Positions 34,138 through 42,419 of a DNA stretch of 64,000 nucleotides are shown here, piece after piece. The notes under the pieces are model-generated. The model ran no database searches and was not told where the DNA came from. It worked only from the letters and a program-made list of their open reading frames with translations. A program made the position numbers and the translations under genes. Location of the stretch: contig DATKYS010000072.1 of the NCBI GenBank assembly GCA_035528375.1, positions 1 to 64,000 of the forward strand. Direction: 5' to 3'. The stretch is from a bacterium (GTDB taxonomy: Bacteria; RBG-13-66-14). Within the stretch, counting starts at the first letter, position 1, and each line of letters starts with the position of its first letter.

Positions 34138-34700
34138 AATGGTGTAGGGCGGCCCCTCTGCGGGCCGCCGCGAATAACCCCCCTCCCTGGACAATTCCTA
34201 GTTGCGATGATGTAGGGGCCGACCGACGGCGCGCCGTTTAGGTCGGTTGAGCGGGCGACCGTGGAGGACTCGTCCTACCAGTCGCCCCTACGGATAGGAT
34301 TCGCGACTTGCCGACGTAGGGGCGGGTCTCCTTACCCGCCCGCCTGCCACCGAACACCAAATGAAGGGCGGGGATTTTAACCGAGCGAAGCGAGCTATGC
34401 CCCTGGTAAATCCCCGCCGTTTTTTACCCCTCTACCCGACCCGTAGGCGCGCCTTCCCCCAAAGGGGGGAGGGAGAATAAAGCAGCCCTCACCCCCGGTC
34501 CACGCCTCGCAGACCTTTGTAGGAGTAGCGAAAATTGCGGGCCGACCTGAAGGTCGGCCCCTACGAAGGCTTCGCAGACGGGCTGTGGTGTTAAATGAAG
34601 GGCGGGGATTTTAACCGAGCGAAGCGAGCTATGCCCCTGGCAAATCCCCGCCGCGCTTTACCCCTCACCCTCACCCCCGACCACTCCTCACAGGCCCCTT
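34138..34700. repeat. intergenic cluster of REP-like hairpins, some with loop insertions (cluster 4)
   Basis: A 595-base gap between convergent genes with no credible gene. It holds GTAGGGCGGCCCC/GGGCCGCC (34144-34169), GTAGGGGCCGACC/GGTCGG (34212-34246), a GCGGGCGACC/GTCGCCCCTAC unit with extra loop sequence (34251-34291), GTAGGGGCGGGT/ACCCGCCC (34316-34342), two nearly identical copies of a GGCGGGGATTT...AAATCCCCGCC hairpin with a 30-nt loop containing GAGCGAAGCGAGC (34367-34418 and 34600-34652; one base differs), and GGGCCGACC/GGTCGGCCCCTACG (34540-34565). Confidence 0.8.
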
Positions 34701-34714
34701 CCTGGGGCAGACGC

Positions 34715-35338
34715 TCACAGGGCGATGCCGAAGAGGAGGGAAAATCCGCCGACCTGGGCCAACTCGCCGCTCCAGGCCAGCTCCAGCCGCAGCTCGGCGT
34801 TCAGGCGGAAGTTTTTCTCGCGGAAGAAGTCCAGTCCGGCGGCCAGGTGGGGCATGAATAAAAGCTCGGTGAATCCGTCCTCGCGGCCGCCCCCGGCCAG
34901 CAGCCGCTCACCCATGTTGAAGATGGTGAAACCCACGCCGCCGCCCACGTAGGGGCTGAAATTTTCCCCAAACTCATAGTACGCGCCCAGGGAGAAGGGC
35001 ACGACGAGGAAGCTCGGTGTGTTGTCGAAATCCGGGTTGTTATCCACCTCGCCCAGGTAGAGGCCCAGCGTGGCCATGGCCTTCCAGTCGCCGCCCTCGA
35101 GGTTGACGAGGCCTTCGAAGCGCCAGGCCAGCGAATCGAAGTGGAGGTAGTTTTCCTGGGAGAAGGGGAGGAAGAAGCCGAAGCGACCGCCGTAGTAAAT
35201 CCCCGTGGCGACGTCGGTCACGCCGGTCACCCCGGCGGGGATGACGATGTGCCCGGGCGTTCCGGGCAGGACCTCGTCTTCGGCCGCGAGGGCGACGAGC
35301 GCCGACAGCAGGAGGACTGCACAGACGAGGCGGGACAT
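34715..35338 (-). CDS. outer-membrane beta-barrel-like protein
   Basis: A 207-residue protein with a signal peptide (LLLSALVALA) and alternating hydrophobic/polar strands rich in Gly, Tyr and Phe, ending in FSLLFGIAL. It looks like an eight-stranded barrel of the OmpW/OmpA-barrel size class, but no family signature is clear. AAGGAGAG precedes the ATG, and a promoter lies at 35366-35394. It is downstream of the PgiPmi terminator and probably transcribed alone. Confidence 0.72.
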   Translation of the reverse strand: MSRLVCAVLLLSALVALAAEDEVLPGTPGHIVIPAGVTGVTDVATGIYYGGRFGFFLPFSQENYLHFDSLAWRFEGLVNLEGGDWKAMATLGLYLGEVDNNPDFDNTPSFLVVPFSLGAYYEFGENFSPYVGGGVGFTIFNMGERLLAGGGREDGFTELLFMPHLAAGLDFFREKNFRLNAELRLELAWSGELAQVGGFSLLFGIAL

Positions 35339-35365
35339 GGCTCTCCTTGTGAGCGAATCGTCACA

Positions 35366-35394
35366 AGTGTAGCCGGGGACGGGCCCTTTCGCAA
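35366..35394 (-). promoter_or_regulatory. sigma70 promoter of the beta-barrel gene
   Basis: TTGCGA, 17-nt spacer, TACACT on the minus strand, 27 nt before the ATG. Confidence 0.65.
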
Positions 35395-35395
35395 G

Positions 35396-35417
35396 AAAAA
35401 AGCGGGCTCAGGCCCGC
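35396..35417 (-). terminator. terminator of the PgiPmi gene, containing its stop codon
   Basis: On the minus strand GCGGGC, loop CTGA, GCCCGC, then TTTTTTC. The loop holds the TGA stop of the isomerase gene. Confidence 0.75.
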
Positions 35418-36373
35418 CTCTTGAACTCCTCGATCCGGGTGACGGGACCCGGTTCCACATTCCGCTCCCGCGCCAGGGCCAGGGAGAGGAGGTCTCCACG
35501 GAGGACCAGCCCCAGGGCGGCGGTCAGCGGTTCGGGACCCTCTCCTTTGAGAAAGATGGTTTGAACGCCGTCACGGAGGACCTCGTCCAGCGGCGGTGCG
35601 TCGGTCAGTGTCAGGCAGAGGCGTCGAGGCGGCTCGCCCGGTCCGGCGCCCTCTATCTCGTTGTGGGCCAGCTCGGGCAGCGTGCCGGACCAGGCGTACA
35701 TCTTGGCGTTCTCGTTCAACTGTTGCTTCAGGCGCACCGCGGCGGCGGCGGTTAGCGGGCAGGTGCCGTAGACGACCAGGGGGCGGTCCTTCAACTTCCG
35801 GGCCAGCTCCTCGATGTCGGTGTAACCGCCGGCGGAGAGCCCGTCGCGCAGACGCTTCAGCGCCGCGACGACTTTCCCCGACTCCCAAAGTTTTTCGCCG
35901 GTCAGCCGCTCCACGGCGTGCAGGCCGGTGCCCAGGAGGAAGCCGAAGGCGGCCCGGGGCGGCATTCCGCCGGGCACGGTGAGGAGGGGCAGACCCTTTT
36001 CCGTTAAAAACGCGCCGAGCTTCCCGCCGGTGGAAATGCCGACCACCGCGGCGCCGCTATCCATCCCCTCCCGGAGCGTGGCCAGAGTTTCCGCAGTCTC
36101 GCCGGAATGGGAAATCGCCAGCAGGGCGTCGTCACGGGAGAGCCAACTCGGGACCCCCGACCAGGGCCAGGGGATGACGGGGGTGCTGTTTTTATGGGAC
36201 AGTGCTTCGAGGAATTTGGCGGAAACGCCGCTGCCGCCCATTCCGGCGACGAGGACGCGCCCGGGCGGGCGTTTCGGAGCACGGAGGCCGTCCAGCCCCG
36301 GAGCCTCGTAGGCGAGCTGTTCGGGCAGGCTTTCGGCCCACCGCCGCATCTGCGCCGCCGTCGCCCCGACCAT
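35408..36373 (-). CDS. bifunctional phosphoglucose/phosphomannose isomerase (PgiPmi family)
   Basis: SIS-domain sugar isomerase interconverting glucose-6-P or mannose-6-P with fructose-6-P. Seen: GMGGSGVSAKFLE and SHSGETAETLATL in the first SIS domain, GKLGAFLTEKG, and ELAHNEIEG with the catalytic Glu and His in the second. About 321 residues, the size of the archaeal/bacterial PgiPmi proteins. The start at 36373 is preferred (GGGGAA upstream); an in-frame GTG at 36400 lies in the upstream gene's terminator hairpin. It probably supplies sugar phosphates for glycolysis or surface sugars. Confidence 0.88.
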   Translation of the reverse strand: MVGATAAQMRRWAESLPEQLAYEAPGLDGLRAPKRPPGRVLVAGMGGSGVSAKFLEALSHKNSTPVIPWPWSGVPSWLSRDDALLAISHSGETAETLATLREGMDSGAAVVGISTGGKLGAFLTEKGLPLLTVPGGMPPRAAFGFLLGTGLHAVERLTGEKLWESGKVVAALKRLRDGLSAGGYTDIEELARKLKDRPLVVYGTCPLTAAAAVRLKQQLNENAKMYAWSGTLPELAHNEIEGAGPGEPPRRLCLTLTDAPPLDEVLRDGVQTIFLKGEGPEPLTAALGLVLRGDLLSLALARERNVEPGPVTRIEEFKRRA

Positions 36374-36394
36374 GCCGTTCCCCGGTAGTTTTAA

Positions 36395-36413
36395 GGGCAC
36401 CCGGCGGGTGCCC
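36395..36413 (-). terminator. hairpin between butyrate kinase and PgiPmi genes
   Basis: GGGCACCC, loop GCC, GGGTGCCC then TTAAAA on the minus strand. The tail is weak, so read-through to PgiPmi is possible. Confidence 0.5.
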
Positions 36414-36431
36414 CGTGGGATTCAATAAAAG

Positions 36432-37502
36432 CTACTTGTAGACCTTCGACTTCTCCTCGCCGCGCAGGACACGGAGAGTTCCACGCGCCAGGGCTCCCAT
36501 CTCGTCCTCGCCCGGATAGACGATAACTTCGCCCAGCCATTTTATCCGCGGCAGGAGCAGATCCGCAAAGGGTTTGCTCTTGGCGATCCCGCCGGTGATG
36601 ACCACGGCGTCGGGCTTGCCTCCCAGGGCGGCGGCCATGGCGCCGCACTCCTTGGCCACCTGGTACGCCATGGCGTCGAGCACGCGCTTGGAGTTCTTGT
36701 CGCCCGCCTCCACCCGGCGGTCTATCTCGAACATGTCGTCGGTGCCCAGGTAAGCCACGAGCCCGCCCTGGCCCACGACCCGGTTCTTGAGCTCGGCGGC
36801 TGAGTATTTGCCGGAGAAGCAGAGCTTGATCAGGCCGGTTGTGGGCAGGCCGCCCGCGCGCTGGGGGGAGAAGGGTCCACCGTCGTTGGCGTTGTTCACG
36901 TCAATCATCTTCCCCCGGCGATGCGCGGAGACACTGATGCCGGTACCCAGGTGGGCGATTACCAGGTTCAGCTTATCGTAGGGCTTCTTCAGCTTTTCGG
37001 CCGCCCGGCGGGCGACGGCCTTGAGGTTCAGGGCGTGGGAGAGGGACTTGCGCTCCAGCTCCGGCAGGCCGCTCAGCCGCGCCACGTCGTCGAACTCGTC
37101 CACGCTCACCGGGTCAACGATGAAGGCCGGGATGCCGTGGGGCTTGGCTATCTCGAAAGCCAGAAGGCTGCCGAGGTTGCTGGCGTGCTCGGCGGCCACT
37201 TTGCCCGTGAGCACGTCCGAGACCATCGCCTTGTTGACCTTGTACGTGCCCGAGACCATGGGCTTGAAAGCCCCGCCCCGGCCCACCGTCGCGTCGAGGT
37301 CCTTCGGGGAGAGGCCGATTTTGCCCAAAACCTCGAGGATGAGGTTCTTGCGGTACTCGAGCTGGTCCAGGATGCTCGAAAAAGACGAGAGTTGGTCGTC
37401 GTGGTGCCTGACCACCTCGCTGAAGCTCATCTTCTCGCCGTCGTATACGGCGATCTTGGTCGAGGTGGCACCGGGGTTGATCACGAGTATCTTTTCAGCC
37501 AT
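36432..37502 (-). CDS. buk: butyrate kinase (acetokinase family)
   Basis: Kinase interconverting butyryl-phosphate plus ADP with butyrate plus ATP, a substrate-level ATP step in fermentation. Seen: INPGATSTKIAVYDGE, VGRGGAFKPM, AHLGTGISVSAHR with the GKMIDVNNANDGGPFS region, and AVVITGGIAKS. Length 356 residues is typical. The start at 37502 is preceded by GAGGAAGGG. Branched-chain acyl or isobutyrate specificity cannot be excluded. No phosphotransbutyrylase (ptb) gene is adjacent. It follows yajC on the same strand. Confidence 0.9.
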   Translation of the reverse strand: MAEKILVINPGATSTKIAVYDGEKMSFSEVVRHHDDQLSSFSSILDQLEYRKNLILEVLGKIGLSPKDLDATVGRGGAFKPMVSGTYKVNKAMVSDVLTGKVAAEHASNLGSLLAFEIAKPHGIPAFIVDPVSVDEFDDVARLSGLPELERKSLSHALNLKAVARRAAEKLKKPYDKLNLVIAHLGTGISVSAHRRGKMIDVNNANDGGPFSPQRAGGLPTTGLIKLCFSGKYSAAELKNRVVGQGGLVAYLGTDDMFEIDRRVEAGDKNSKRVLDAMAYQVAKECGAMAAALGGKPDAVVITGGIAKSKPFADLLLPRIKWLGEVIVYPGEDEMGALARGTLRVLRGEEKSKVYK

Positions 37503-37550
37503 CTCACGCCCTTCCTCAGTTGCCGGTCGGTCACCGGTCAAAGGTGGGAG

Positions 37551-37898
37551 CTACTCGGCCGAACGGTCCTTGGAAATCACCTGGGCGATGGAGCTCTTCA
37601 GAAACTCGAGCTTCACGTCGCCCGAGACGCGGATGGTCACCGAGTCCTCCCGGTCGTCCACCCCCACGACGGTGCCCTTCAGGCCGCCGATGGTCACCAC
37701 GCGGTCGCCTTTGGTGACGGCGCTGAGCATGGCCTGTTTCTGTTTCTCCTTCTTGCGCTGGGGCATGATGATCAGGAAGTAGAAGATGGCGATGACGATG
37801 ACGAAGGGGAGGATGAGGCCGAGGATTCCCCCGCCGCCGTCGCCACCCTCTCCGCCGCCTCCGCCTCCCGAGAGCGCGTAAACCAGATGTGTGAACAA
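37551..37898 (-). CDS. yajC: Sec translocon accessory subunit YajC
   Basis: Single-pass membrane protein of the SecDF-YajC complex. Seen: one TM helix (ILPFVIVIAIFYFLIIMPQRKKEK) and the small C-terminal domain GDRVVTIGGLKGTVVGVDD. The N-terminus is unusually Gly-rich (GGGGGGEGGDGGGGG-like). TTG start at 37898 with AGAGGAGAG upstream and a good promoter at 37951-37979. Usually next to tgt or secD; here it precedes buk. Confidence 0.93.
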   Translation of the reverse strand: MFTHLVYALSGGGGGGEGGDGGGGILGLILPFVIVIAIFYFLIIMPQRKKEKQKQAMLSAVTKGDRVVTIGGLKGTVVGVDDREDSVTIRVSGDVKLEFLKSSIAQVISKDRSAE

Positions 37899-37950
37899 GG
37901 GTTACTCTCCTCTGACCGGTGGGCTTGAGACGTTAACTCGCAACCGCCGA

Positions 37951-37979
37951 AGTGTAGCAAACCCTCAACTTACGGTCAA
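37951..37979 (-). promoter_or_regulatory. sigma70 promoter of yajC-buk
   Basis: TTGACC, 17-nt spacer, TACACT on the minus strand, back to back with the 37990-38018 promoter (10 bp between the -35 boxes). Confidence 0.7.
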
Positions 37980-37989
37980 CTCCCCAAGC

Positions 37990-38018
37990 TTGTCAGCCGG
38001 CGGGGGGGTGTGTAAGAT
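37990..38018 (+). promoter_or_regulatory. sigma70 promoter of the 38070 gene
   Basis: TTGTCA, 17-nt spacer, TAAGAT, divergent from the yajC promoter. Confidence 0.65.
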
Positions 38019-38069
38019 AACGGCAATTATCATGTCCTCCCGCCTCCACCGACGGAGGAGCCGGCCGAT

Positions 38070-38525
38070 ATGTGCAGACTGCCCGCGGTTCTGCTAATGC
38101 TGCTCCTGGCCGTCGTCTACGCCGATCCCCTGCCGGTTCCCGAGGTGTACGGCGAAACCGAGGAAATGCCGGCTCCCGAGCGCTACTCGTGGGAGGCGGG
38201 CCTTTTAGGCAACCTCGTCCCCGGGCTGGGTTACTTCCTCATCGAGGAACCGATCTGGGGCGTCGTGGAGATCGGCCTAGTGGGAGGCGGAGTAGCCCTG
38301 ATGATCATCGGGGCGAACCAAACCGGATCACTGGCCGGGTTCGACGAGATATTATTCGGCGCGTGTATCATGAACACCGCTTACCTGGGCGGCCTGATCC
38401 ACGCCCCGCTCCTGGCATTGGAAAAGAACGAGCGGCTGGAATACGCCCTCTATCTCTCCCCGGGTCTGGGCGTCTCCGGCGACGGCGAGTTCTATCCCAC
38501 GCTGAGCCTGGCGCTGCGTTTTTAA
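38070..38525 (+). CDS. small secreted/membrane protein of unknown function
   Basis: A 151-residue protein with a signal peptide (LLMLLLAVVYA) and two further hydrophobic stretches (LLGNLVPGLGYFL and GLVGGGVALMIIG, plus FGACIMNTAYLGGLI), ending in a beta-strand-like LSLALRF. The LVPGLGYF motif is shared with DUF5683-type proteins, which hints at that family, but this is weak. GGAGGAG precedes the ATG. Followed by a repeat cluster. Confidence 0.68.
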   Translation: MCRLPAVLLMLLLAVVYADPLPVPEVYGETEEMPAPERYSWEAGLLGNLVPGLGYFLIEEPIWGVVEIGLVGGGVALMIIGANQTGSLAGFDEILFGACIMNTAYLGGLIHAPLLALEKNERLEYALYLSPGLGVSGDGEFYPTLSLALRF

Positions 38526-38539
38526 GGCTCACCGGGCTT

Positions 38540-38770
38540 ACCTAAGGGGCGACAGTTTCCCTCTCCCCGTCGGAGAGGGACCTAAGGTGAGGGCTGCCTT
38601 ATAAAACGGCGGGGATTACAATCCCCTCCCTACATCTTAGGCAAGGCGGTGGGATTGAATCGCCCGCGGGTGTGGACACCCGCCCCTACGTTTTTCAAAC
38701 GACGGCGATCAACGAGGGCCGACGTAGGGGCCGACCGACGGCGCGCCGTTTAGATCGGACCGAGGCGGCG
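38540..38770. repeat. intergenic cluster of REP-like hairpins (cluster 5)
   Basis: Within the 414-base gap before fhs. It contains CCTCTCCC/GGAGAGG (38559-38581), a GGCGGGGATT/AATCCCCTCCCTAC unit (38608-38634), CGGGTGTGGACACCCGCCCCTACG (38667-38690, the reverse of the GTAGGGGCGGG family) and GTAGGGGCCGACC/GATCGG (38724-38758). The remaining 180 bases before fhs show nothing I can name. Confidence 0.72.
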
Positions 38771-38939
38771 CTAAACAGACTGAATTCCCAAATTGCAGCG
38801 GGGAGCCTCCCCCCTCAGTGCCGTTGAAATGGCATGGCCCTCGGTCGGCCCCGGAGAGCGCCCTTGTTTTTTAACCCGAATCTATACCATGATTACGGGC
38901 GTATCGGCCGCACGCGGTCGTCTTAAATGCAGGTGTCTC

Positions 38940-40613
38940 ATGCCCTTCCCGCCCGACATAGAAATCGCCCAGGCGGCGAAGCCGCGGCCCATCGCCGAGG
39001 TCGCGGCCGGACTGGGCCTCGGGCCCGACGACCTCGACCTCTACGGTCGGGGCAAGGCCAAGGTCCACAACCACGCCCTCCGCAGATTCCAGGGTAGTAT
39101 CGGCAAGCTCGTCCTGGTCTCCGCCATCACCCCCACCCCGGCGGGCGAGGGCAAGACCACGGTGACCATCGGCCTGGCCCAGGGACTGGCCAAGCTGGGC
39201 GAGAAGGCGGCCTGCGCCCTGCGCGAGCCCTCCCTGGGGCCGATATTCGGCGTGAAAGGCGGCGCCGCCGGCGGCGGATACTCCCAGGTCATCCCCATGG
39301 AGGACATCAACCTCCACTTCACCGGCGACATCCACGCGGTCACCTCGGCGCACAACCTGTTGGCCGCGGCCCTGGACAACCATCTCTTTCGGGGCGACGC
39401 GAGCGGGCTGGACCCCCGCACCGTGACCTACCGCCGCGTGGTGGACATGAACGACCGCGAGCTGCGGGACATCGTCATCGGCCTCGGCGGCCGGACCCAG
39501 GGCGTGCCGCGGGAGTCCGGCTTCGACATCACCGCCGCCAGCGAGGTCATGGCCATCCTCTGCCTGGCGGAGGATTTCGAGGACCTGAAACGCCGCCTGG
39601 GGAGCATCCTCCTCGGCATGACTTACGACGGCAAGCCGGTGCTGGCCAAGGAGATAGGTGTTGCGGGCGCCATGACGATGCTGTTGAAGCACGCCATTCG
39701 GCCCAACCTGGTGCAGACCCTCGAGGGCGTTCCCGCCTTCATCCACGGCGGCCCCTTCGCCAACATCGCCCACGGCTGCAATTCGGTCCTCGCCACCCGC
39801 ATGGCCCTGGCCTTCAGCGACTGGGGGATCACCGAGGCCGGCTTCGGCTTCGATTTGGGCGCGGAGAAGTTCTTCGACATCAAGTGCGTCTCCGGCAAAT
39901 TCTGCCCCAGCCTGGTGGTCCTGGTGGCCACCTGCCGGGCGCTGAAGATGCACGGCGGAGTGAAGAAGCGGGACCTGGCCGAGCCCAACCCCGAAGCCCT
40001 GGCCCGCGGCCTGCCCAACCTGGAGAAGCACCTGGAGAATATAAAGAAGTTCGGGCTGCCGTCCGTGGTCTGTGTAAACCGCTTCTTCTCCGACACCGAG
40101 GAGGAGATGCGCGTCGTCCTGGACCGTTGCCGGGAGCTGGGGGTCCCCGCCGCCGTGGGCGAGGGCTTTGCCAAGGGCGGCGACGGGATGCTCGAGTTGG
40201 CCGAGCTGGTCCGGGAAAGCGCCCGGGATTGCACGGGTGACTTCAAGCCGCTCTACGACTGGAGCTGGCCCGTCGAGAAGAAAATCTACACCGTGGCCCA
40301 CGAAATCTACGGCGCCGAGCACGTGGACTACACGTCCAAGGCGAAGCGCGACCTGAAAACCATCGAGGACTTCGGCTACTCCGGGCTGCCGGTCTGCATC
40401 GCCAAGACGCAGAATTCCCTCTCGGACAACCCGGTGCTCCTGGGGCGCCCCAAGGACTTCGTGGTGACGGTGCGGGAGATTCAGATCGCCGCGGGGGCCG
40501 GGTTCGTCGTCCCGCTCACCGGGGACATCCTGCGCATGCCGGGCCTGCCCAAGGATCCGGCGGCAGTGCACATGGACATTGACCTGGACGGCAACATCAC
40601 CGGGCTGTTTTAG
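38940..40613 (+). CDS. fhs: formate-tetrahydrofolate ligase
   Basis: ATP-dependent enzyme making 10-formyl-THF from formate and THF; central to C1 metabolism and the methyl branch of the Wood-Ljungdahl pathway. Seen: N-terminal DIEIAQ, P-loop TPTPAGEGKTT, REPSLGPIFGVKGGAAGGGY, GGPFANIAHGCNS, GAEKFFDIKC and SDNPVLLGRP. Length 557 residues is standard. ATG at 38940 follows AGGTG; an in-frame ATG 51 nt upstream lacks support. No folD, metF or CO dehydrogenase genes are in the window, so the pathway direction is open. Confidence 0.97.
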   Translation: MPFPPDIEIAQAAKPRPIAEVAAGLGLGPDDLDLYGRGKAKVHNHALRRFQGSIGKLVLVSAITPTPAGEGKTTVTIGLAQGLAKLGEKAACALREPSLGPIFGVKGGAAGGGYSQVIPMEDINLHFTGDIHAVTSAHNLLAAALDNHLFRGDASGLDPRTVTYRRVVDMNDRELRDIVIGLGGRTQGVPRESGFDITAASEVMAILCLAEDFEDLKRRLGSILLGMTYDGKPVLAKEIGVAGAMTMLLKHAIRPNLVQTLEGVPAFIHGGPFANIAHGCNSVLATRMALAFSDWGITEAGFGFDLGAEKFFDIKCVSGKFCPSLVVLVATCRALKMHGGVKKRDLAEPNPEALARGLPNLEKHLENIKKFGLPSVVCVNRFFSDTEEEMRVVLDRCRELGVPAAVGEGFAKGGDGMLELAELVRESARDCTGDFKPLYDWSWPVEKKIYTVAHEIYGAEHVDYTSKAKRDLKTIEDFGYSGLPVCIAKTQNSLSDNPVLLGRPKDFVVTVREIQIAAGAGFVVPLTGDILRMPGLPKDPAAVHMDIDLDGNITGLF

Positions 40614-40614
40614 C

Positions 40615-41514
40615 GTGGACCGCGCCGACCATGTCACCTACTCCCCCCGGTTCGTCAACCGCATCCGTGAGCTCCACCGGGGGATGGAAGGCTGGCCCCG
40701 TTATGCGCGGTACATCGAGGAGCACCTGGAAGGTCCGGACAGCCGCGTGGTCCGCTTCACCGAACGGCTCCTGCCCGAGATAGAGTTCTTCTGCGGGCCG
40801 CTAGACTCCAAACGTGTGTTGGACTTCGGCTGCGGCACGGGAGCCAGCACGGTCGCCCTGGCCTGCCGGGCCGGAGAGGTCCACGCTTACGACATTGACC
40901 GCGAGGCCCTGGACATCTGCAGGCTACGCCTGAGTGAGCACGGCCTCGCCGACCGGGTGGCGATCCTGGACGACCCCGAGGACGCCGGAGGGAGGTACGA
41001 CCTGATCCTTCTCTCCGGGGTCGTCGAGCACATCCCCTCGAGCGAGACCGGTCTGCGGAGGGACGTCCTGCGGCGGGTCTTCGGGCTCCTCGCGCCTGGC
41101 GGCTTCCTTTACGTCAACGAGACCCCCAACCGGCTGTGGCCCATTGACTTCCACACGACCGGGCTCGCGGGGATTCCCTGGACGCGGCCGGGCTCGCCCT
41201 GGGCGCACCGCCGGGCCGTGAGGCGCGGGCGTTATTCCCCGACGGAGCGGCTGAGCCCGGGGCCGCGCGGGTTGGAGGAAGCCGGAGCCTGGGGGTCCAC
41301 CTGGTGGGAAATCAAAGGTTGCCTGCGCGGGCTGCCCTGGCGGTCGGTCAACCTCCTGCCCGGTTGGGATTCCCACGTCCACCACCCGCCCGGGGGCCCG
41401 CTGAGACGGGTGGTCGAAGCGCTGCTGTACTTCGCCGTGGCGCGGCCGGCGCGCGTACCGCTGACCGCCTTCACCCCGTTCATCAGCAACCTGGTTATGC
41501 AACGGTCGGGATGA
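40615..41514 (+). CDS. class I SAM-dependent methyltransferase
   Basis: A 299-residue methyltransferase with motif I VLDFGCGTGASTVALA, an acidic residue at the end of the next strand (HAYDIDREALDI) and the motif LLSGVVEHI before a C-terminal extension of about 110 residues. The extension has RLWPIDFHTTGL, common in methyltransferases of polysaccharide loci, so a sugar or lipid acceptor is plausible. GTG start at 40615, one base after the fhs stop. AdoMet use is inferred from the family. Confidence 0.8.
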   Translation: MDRADHVTYSPRFVNRIRELHRGMEGWPRYARYIEEHLEGPDSRVVRFTERLLPEIEFFCGPLDSKRVLDFGCGTGASTVALACRAGEVHAYDIDREALDICRLRLSEHGLADRVAILDDPEDAGGRYDLILLSGVVEHIPSSETGLRRDVLRRVFGLLAPGGFLYVNETPNRLWPIDFHTTGLAGIPWTRPGSPWAHRRAVRRGRYSPTERLSPGPRGLEEAGAWGSTWWEIKGCLRGLPWRSVNLLPGWDSHVHHPPGGPLRRVVEALLYFAVARPARVPLTAFTPFISNLVMQRSG

Positions 41515-41618
41515 ACCGGAACGGAAAGTGTCCGCGGCTGACCGGGAGAACACCGTCCCGGCCGCCGTCGTCAACGGCCGGGCTCAAACGATTGTGACCC
41601 CAAGATAACGGAGGCACC

Positions 41619-42383
41619 TTGGTCCGACTCACCGCCCGCCTGCGTAGGGTCATCCGGCGCCGGTTTTTCAAGGACGAGGAGAAACGCAAGCGGGTCACCA
41701 CCGCGTTGTCCCTTCTCCCCGCGGCCTTATTCATCGGATACATGGGTTTAATCTTGCTGGAAACTTTATGGGTCGCAGTGGGGACGATCGGTGCCGGGAT
41801 ACTCGTCGTCATCTTCGTCTACGCGAAGGTTTTTTCGGATCGCGTCCTGCGGGTGAGCCTGCTCTTCGTGGAAATCGAGGAGCACTGGCTTGCCTTCAAC
41901 GAGAGGATAGACAAGAATCCCGCCGGACCGCGATTCAAGGAGATAAGTTCGGGGTACGAGACGATAGTCAAACGGTTCAAGGAGATAGATACGAAACCCG
42001 TGGAGCTCGAGCCGCTGGTGGACGAGGTTTATACGGGCGCCGTCGCCCTGGCCGGAGAATGGCTGCGCCAGGACAAGGTGTACAAGTTCTACGAGCGCTC
42101 CAGGGACATAGACTCGAAGCCCTTGGCAGAAAAGGCCTGGCGTCTGTTGACCAATCTGGTCGAGCGCACCAACGACTTCGCCGGGCTGGTGGACCGACTT
42201 TCCGAGGCGTCGAACCGCCTGGAGGCCTTCGAGCTGGAGAGCGAGGTGGCGCAGGAGTTCGGCACCGCGGGCTCCGGCACCGCCGTGGATTTCTCCCCCA
42301 TCACCGCCCTGGTGGACGACCTGCGCGATTGGAGCAGGTGCCTGACCGCGACCCAGGAGGAGTTCGACGGGGAAGAGCTTTAA
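41619..42383 (+). CDS. two-TM protein with helical cytoplasmic part (first gene of unknown operon)
   Basis: A 254-residue protein with a basic N-terminus (RLRRVIRRRFF), two hydrophobic helices (about 27-48 and 50-68) and a long helical cytoplasmic region. No family is recognised. Its C-terminus aligns with that of the 17856-18518 protein, which has the same layout. TTG start at 41619 with CGGAGG 6 nt upstream. A hairpin CCCGGCCG/CGGCCGGG (41557-41583) lies just upstream and may end the previous unit. Followed 36 nt later by 42420. Confidence 0.7.
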   Translation: MVRLTARLRRVIRRRFFKDEEKRKRVTTALSLLPAALFIGYMGLILLETLWVAVGTIGAGILVVIFVYAKVFSDRVLRVSLLFVEIEEHWLAFNERIDKNPAGPRFKEISSGYETIVKRFKEIDTKPVELEPLVDEVYTGAVALAGEWLRQDKVYKFYERSRDIDSKPLAEKAWRLLTNLVERTNDFAGLVDRLSEASNRLEAFELESEVAQEFGTAGSGTAVDFSPITALVDDLRDWSRCLTATQEEFDGEEL

Positions 42384-42419
42384 CCGTTCGGGTCGTGAAA
42401 AAGCGACGAGAGGAGAGGC

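Noticed and set aside
38871-40637. 588-codon minus-strand frame opposite fhs
   Set aside because: Pure shadow of formate-tetrahydrofolate ligase.
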